A stretch of 41,461 bases of DNA from Gammaproteobacteria bacterium (lineage in GTDB: Bacteria > Pseudomonadota > Gammaproteobacteria > Steroidobacterales > Steroidobacteraceae). Under the pieces are notes generated by a model. That model did no database searches. It was given only the letters and a program-made list of their open reading frames with translations, and was not told the origin of the DNA. This document shows, piece after piece, positions 40,028 to 41,461 of the stretch. The DNA is taken from assembly GCA_010027845.1 (NCBI GenBank), contig RGUL01000012.1, forward strand, positions 1-41,461. Direction: 5' to 3'. The translations under genes and the position numbers were made by a program. Numbering within the stretch: position 1 is the stretch's first letter; each line of letters begins with the position of its first letter.

Positions 40028-41461
40028 CTACGCGATCGCGCGATCGTCGGCGTGCGGCCAGCCGACCTGCGATTTCTGCATATCCCACGCGGCCGTCGGA
40101 CACCGCTCAGCACACAGGCCGCAGTGCACGCAAACGTCTTCGTCTTTCACCATCACGCGCCCGGTGTGTTTGAGCGGTGTGCTGACATACAAGGCCTGCG
40201 CCGGATTATTCGCCGGCACTTTCAACCGACCCCGTAATTCGGCCTCGGTGCCCGCCGGTGTCATCGTCAAACAATCGACCGGGCAGATGTCGATGCAAGC
40301 ATCGCACTCGATGCACAATTTCGCTTCGAACACCGTCTGCACGTCGCAATTGAGACAGCGCTGTACTTCTTCGGCCGCCTGCTCGGCCGTGAAGCCGAGT
40401 TCTACTTCGATGTCGATGTTTTTGAAGCGCTCCTTCAAAGATACGTGCGGCACGAGCCGGCGCTCGGTGGCGCTGTAATCGTTCGAATATGCCCACTCGT
40501 GCATGCCCATCTTGCGACTATGTAGGGCGATTGCGCGCGGCGGACGCTCCTGTACCGCAAGACCACGGCAATGCAGGTCGATCGAAATCGCGGCTTGATG
40601 GCCGTGCTCGACCGCCCAAATGATGTTCTTCGGGCCGAAGGCCGCATCGCCGCCGAAAAATATGCCGGGTCGCGTGCTCTCGAAGGTCGCGGAGTCGATC
40701 TTCGGCACGTCCCACTTGTCGAACTCGATGCCGAGGTCGCGTTCGATCCAGGGAAAGGCGTTCTCCTGGCCGATGGCGAGTATCACGTCGTCCGCCGCGA
40801 TGAACTCTTCACCCGTGACGCGCTCGGCGACGATCTGGCCGTGCGTGTCGAAATCATATTCCATGACGTCGAACGTCATGCCTTGGAGGCGACCGTTTTC
40901 GACCACGAAATTCTTCGGCGCGCGATTGATGACGATCTGCACATTTTCCGCTTCGGCGTCCTCGAGTTCCCACTCCGAGGCTTTGAAGAACTGTCGCGGC
41001 TTGCGCGCCATCACCTTCACCTCGCTGGCACCGAGTCGCAGCGAGCTGCGACAACAATCCATCGCCGTGTTACCGACGCCGATGATTAGCACGCGCTTGC
41101 CGATTTCTTTGACGTGATCGAAGGCGATCGATTCTAGCCACGCGATGCCGATGTGCACGTTGGCGGCGGCTTCGCGACGGCCCGGCAGATTCAATTCTTT
41201 GCCTTTCGGCGCGCCCGACCCCACGAACACCGCGTCGTAACCGCCCTGCTCGAGAAGTTTGCGCATCGAATCGACACGCTGCCCGAGTTGCAAATCGACG
41301 CCCATACCGATGATCGCGCCGATCTCCTCGTCCAACACTTTTTGTGGCAAACGGAACGAGGGGATGTTGGTGCGCATCAAGCCACCGGGCTCACCCCATT
41401 GCTCGAGGATCGTCACCTCGTAACCTAGCGGCATCAAATCGTTGGCGACCGTGAGCGACGC
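40028..41461 (-). CDS. korC: GltD-like FAD/NADP oxidoreductase with ferredoxin domains (partial)
   Basis: At least 477 residues; the N-terminus lies beyond the window, the frame being open to its last base. What is visible starts inside the first FAD-binding fold (YEVTILEQWGEPGGL) and shows the NADP fold (VLIIGVGNTAMDCCRSSLRL), the glutamate-synthase small-subunit pattern FFGGDAAFGPKNIIWAVEHG, and a C-terminal ferredoxin part with CIECDACIDICPVDC and CVHCGLCAERCP (two 4Fe-4S clusters). It should pass electrons between NAD(P)H, FAD and the KorAB Fe-S centres or ferredoxin. The three-gene set resembles a 2-oxoglutarate:NADP+ oxidoreductase; the gene symbol is tentative. Confidence 0.85.
   Translation of the reverse strand, partial: ASLTVANDLMPLGYEVTILEQWGEPGGLMRTNIPSFRLPQKVLDEEIGAIIGMGVDLQLGQRVDSMRKLLEQGGYDAVFVGSGAPKGKELNLPGRREAAANVHIGIAWLESIAFDHVKEIGKRVLIIGVGNTAMDCCRSSLRLGASEVKVMARKPRQFFKASEWELEDAEAENVQIVINRAPKNFVVENGRLQGMTFDVMEYDFDTHGQIVAERVTGEEFIAADDVILAIGQENAFPWIERDLGIEFDKWDVPKIDSATFESTRPGIFFGGDAAFGPKNIIWAVEHGHQAAISIDLHCRGLAVQERPPRAIALHSRKMGMHEWAYSNDYSATERRLVPHVSLKERFKNIDIEVELGFTAEQAAEEVQRCLNCDVQTVFEAKLCIECDACIDICPVDCLTMTPAGTEAELRGRLKVPANNPAQALYVSTPLKHTGRVMVKDEDVCVHCGLCAERCPTAAWDMQKSQVGWPHADDRAIA

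Noticed and set aside
1-41461. CRISPR arrays, tRNA or rRNA genes, insertion sequences
   Set aside because: No regularly spaced direct repeats, no cloverleaf-like or rRNA-conserved segments, and no transposase or phage gene were found on reading. The only recombinase is the housekeeping XerC.

Overview
The window is about 41 kb of GC-rich, gene-dense bacterial chromosome from a proteobacterium. The best guess is a gammaproteobacterium related to Xanthomonadales/Steroidobacterales. The reasons are the gene order dapF-DUF484-xerC-hslV-hslU, a ubiK-comM pair divergent from glnK-amtB, a membrane-anchored cytochrome c5, and many ATGA-type start/stop overlaps. Taxonomy is inferred from gene content only. 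I see no rRNA, tRNA, CRISPR array, insertion sequence or prophage, and no gene-free stretch above 300 bases.

Region by region: 1-5.6 kb holds a small iron-permease-family membrane protein, a DUF3598 protein, and a minus-strand operon in which a response regulator and a seven-TM sensor kinase are co-transcribed with a sterol-desaturase-type di-iron enzyme and a short-chain dehydrogenase. A winged-helix regulator diverges from it after only 18 bp. From 5.5 to 12.5 kb is an envelope block: a secreted SUMF1-fold protein, two tandem Tat-exported DUF1838 paralogues, a secreted peroxiredoxin, and a striking fusion of an O-acyltransferase, an SGNH hydrolase, an Rpf-like muralytic domain and a peptidoglycan-binding domain, followed by a second SGNH hydrolase. 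From 12.5 to 18.3 kb come a flavin monooxygenase, cytochrome c5, comM, ubiK and glnK-amtB behind a textbook sigma-54 promoter.

From 18.4 to 23.7 kb is one tightly overlapping operon: a dehydrogenase/CoA-binding fusion, dapF, a DUF484 gene, xerC, hslV and hslU. hslV has lost about 80 central codons and its frame, while hslU is intact. From 23.7 to 28.6 kb lie the DUF1501/DUF1800 secreted pair, a B12-type photoreceptor repressor (LitR/CarH family) with a matching operator, and a divergent fasciclin gene.

From 28.7 to 34.0 kb is a co-directional run: a MetE-like methyltransferase, an atypical SDR, an arylmalonate-decarboxylase/maleate-isomerase homologue, a paraoxonase-like lactonase and a Tat-exported flavin amine oxidase. 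It looks like a catabolic or detoxification cluster with no substrate assigned. From 34 to 37 kb are a small membrane protein, a KAS III-like enzyme overlapping a TetA-like MFS exporter, and ribosomal protein THX. The right end holds a 2-oxoacid oxidoreductase (alpha and beta subunits) with a GltD-like FAD/Fe-S subunit, which together would make low-potential electrons from 2-oxoglutarate or a similar 2-oxoacid; the last gene runs off the window.
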